From positions 62,001 to 126,000 of the forward strand of contig CADCHQ010000012.1 of the NCBI GenBank assembly GCA_902801325.1: DNA of 64,000 bases. The letters are read 5' to 3'. How positions within the stretch are numbered: the stretch's first letter is position 1; every line of letters starts with the position of its first letter. Below are positions 63,595 through 64,000 of the stretch, one piece after another. A program made the translations under genes and the position numbers. Origin of the DNA: an uncultured Bacteroidales bacterium (GTDB lineage Bacteria > Bacteroidota > Bacteroidia > Bacteroidales > Bacteroidaceae). The notes beneath the pieces are model-generated. The model made no database searches, had not been told where the DNA came from, and saw only the letters and a list, made by a program, of their open reading frames with translations.

Positions 63595-64000
63595 TTAAAT
63601 GTCTTGTAATACAACCTCTACGGGGCAGTGGTCACTACCAAATATCTCGTTATGGATGCTGGCTGACTGCAGATTAGGCACCAGACGATTGGAAACAATA
63701 AAATAGTCGATGCGCCATCCTGCATTCTTCTCACGGGCGCGGAAGCGATAGCTCCACCAAGAGTAAGCATCGGTAAGGGTGGGGTAGAAGTGGCGGAAGG
63801 TGTCGGTAAAGCCACTGCCGAGAAGCCTAGTCATCTTCTCACGTTCCTGATCGGTAAAGCCTGCATTCATGCGGTTAGTCTTGGGATTCTTCAAGTCTAT
63901 CTCCTCGTGAGCCACATTCAAGTCACCACATAGGATGACAGGCTTCTGGGCGTCCAAAGAAAGAATATATTGGCGGAAGTCGTCTTCCCACTGCATGCGA
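63595..64000 (-). CDS. xth: Exodeoxyribonuclease III, C-terminal part (cut by window edge)
   Basis: The frame is open to the right edge, so the first visible Met (at 63996) is probably internal. About 135 residues are present, roughly the second half of the enzyme. Endonuclease/exonuclease/phosphatase motifs: GDLNVAHEEIDL, FRHFYP, YSWWSYRFRAREKNAGWRID and the catalytic GSDHCPV. The protein acts in base-excision repair as AP endonuclease and 3'-5' exonuclease. Confidence 0.92.
   Translation of the reverse strand, partial: RMQWEDDFRQYILSLDAQKPVILCGDLNVAHEEIDLKNPKTNRMNAGFTDQEREKMTRLLGSGFTDTFRHFYPTLTDAYSWWSYRFRAREKNAGWRIDYFIVSNRLVPNLQSASIHNEIFGSDHCPVEVVLQDI

Overview
The window comes from a Bacteroidota chromosome, most likely Bacteroidales in the Prevotella group (Prevotella, Segatella, Xylanibacter or relatives). 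Signs in the sequence are: promoters of the Bacteroidota type (TTTG, about 20 nt, TAnnTTTG) before most transcription units; almost no Shine-Dalgarno sequences; a Por/type IX-style sorting tail on one secreted protein; BACON, Ig-like and dockerin-like modules; DUF5686 and DUF4953/DUF5117-type proteins; and a long ribosomal-protein superoperon. No tRNA, rRNA, CRISPR array, transposase or integrase gene was found.

Layout. (1) 1-10.8 kb: the end of nusG, then rplK-rplA-rplJ-rplL-rpoB-rpoC, with a terminator-like hairpin between rplL and rpoB and a strong terminator after rpoC. (2) 10.8-28.2 kb: a non-ribosomal block. It holds a sugar nucleotidyltransferase, a DUF5686 outer-membrane protein, an HU-like protein fused to a winged helix, a membrane-spanning TPR/HTH regulator facing two secreted-protein genes that share a duplicated promoter, membrane proteins of unknown role, an operon of ATP-grasp / CDP-alcohol phosphatidyltransferase / HAD proteins, a cysteine-rich lipoprotein, a DUF3237 protein and a double-SGNH esterase. 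(3) 28.2-46.5 kb: the str, S10, spc and alpha operons run together (rpsL to rplQ) with secY, map, infA and rpoA. (4) 46.5-64 kb: a repeat-rich spacer, a large Ig/dockerin-like secreted protein, an RlpA-like protein, a Wza/Wzc exopolysaccharide export pair, a zinc metalloprotease, queA, a papain-like protease with LamG and PKD modules, and the end of an exonuclease III gene.

How it works together. Regions 1 and 3 supply the core transcription and translation machinery and SecY. Regions 2 and 4 are mostly envelope functions: secreted hydrolases, lipoproteins, lipid head-group enzymes and polysaccharide export.

The most unusual content is repetitive DNA. Four short tandem arrays have periods of 21, 22, 21 and 23 bp, each built on a small palindromic core (14.39-14.48, 14.52-14.61, 46.48-46.60 and 57.91-57.99 kb). 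Two of them sit just downstream of successive promoters of the HU/winged-helix gene. In addition, a GC-rich palindromic element and two AT-rich dispersed repeats occur between genes and also in frame inside coding sequences (queA, the HAD gene, the ATP-grasp gene, the protease gene), or supply their stop codons. All functional statements are by reading; no database search was possible.
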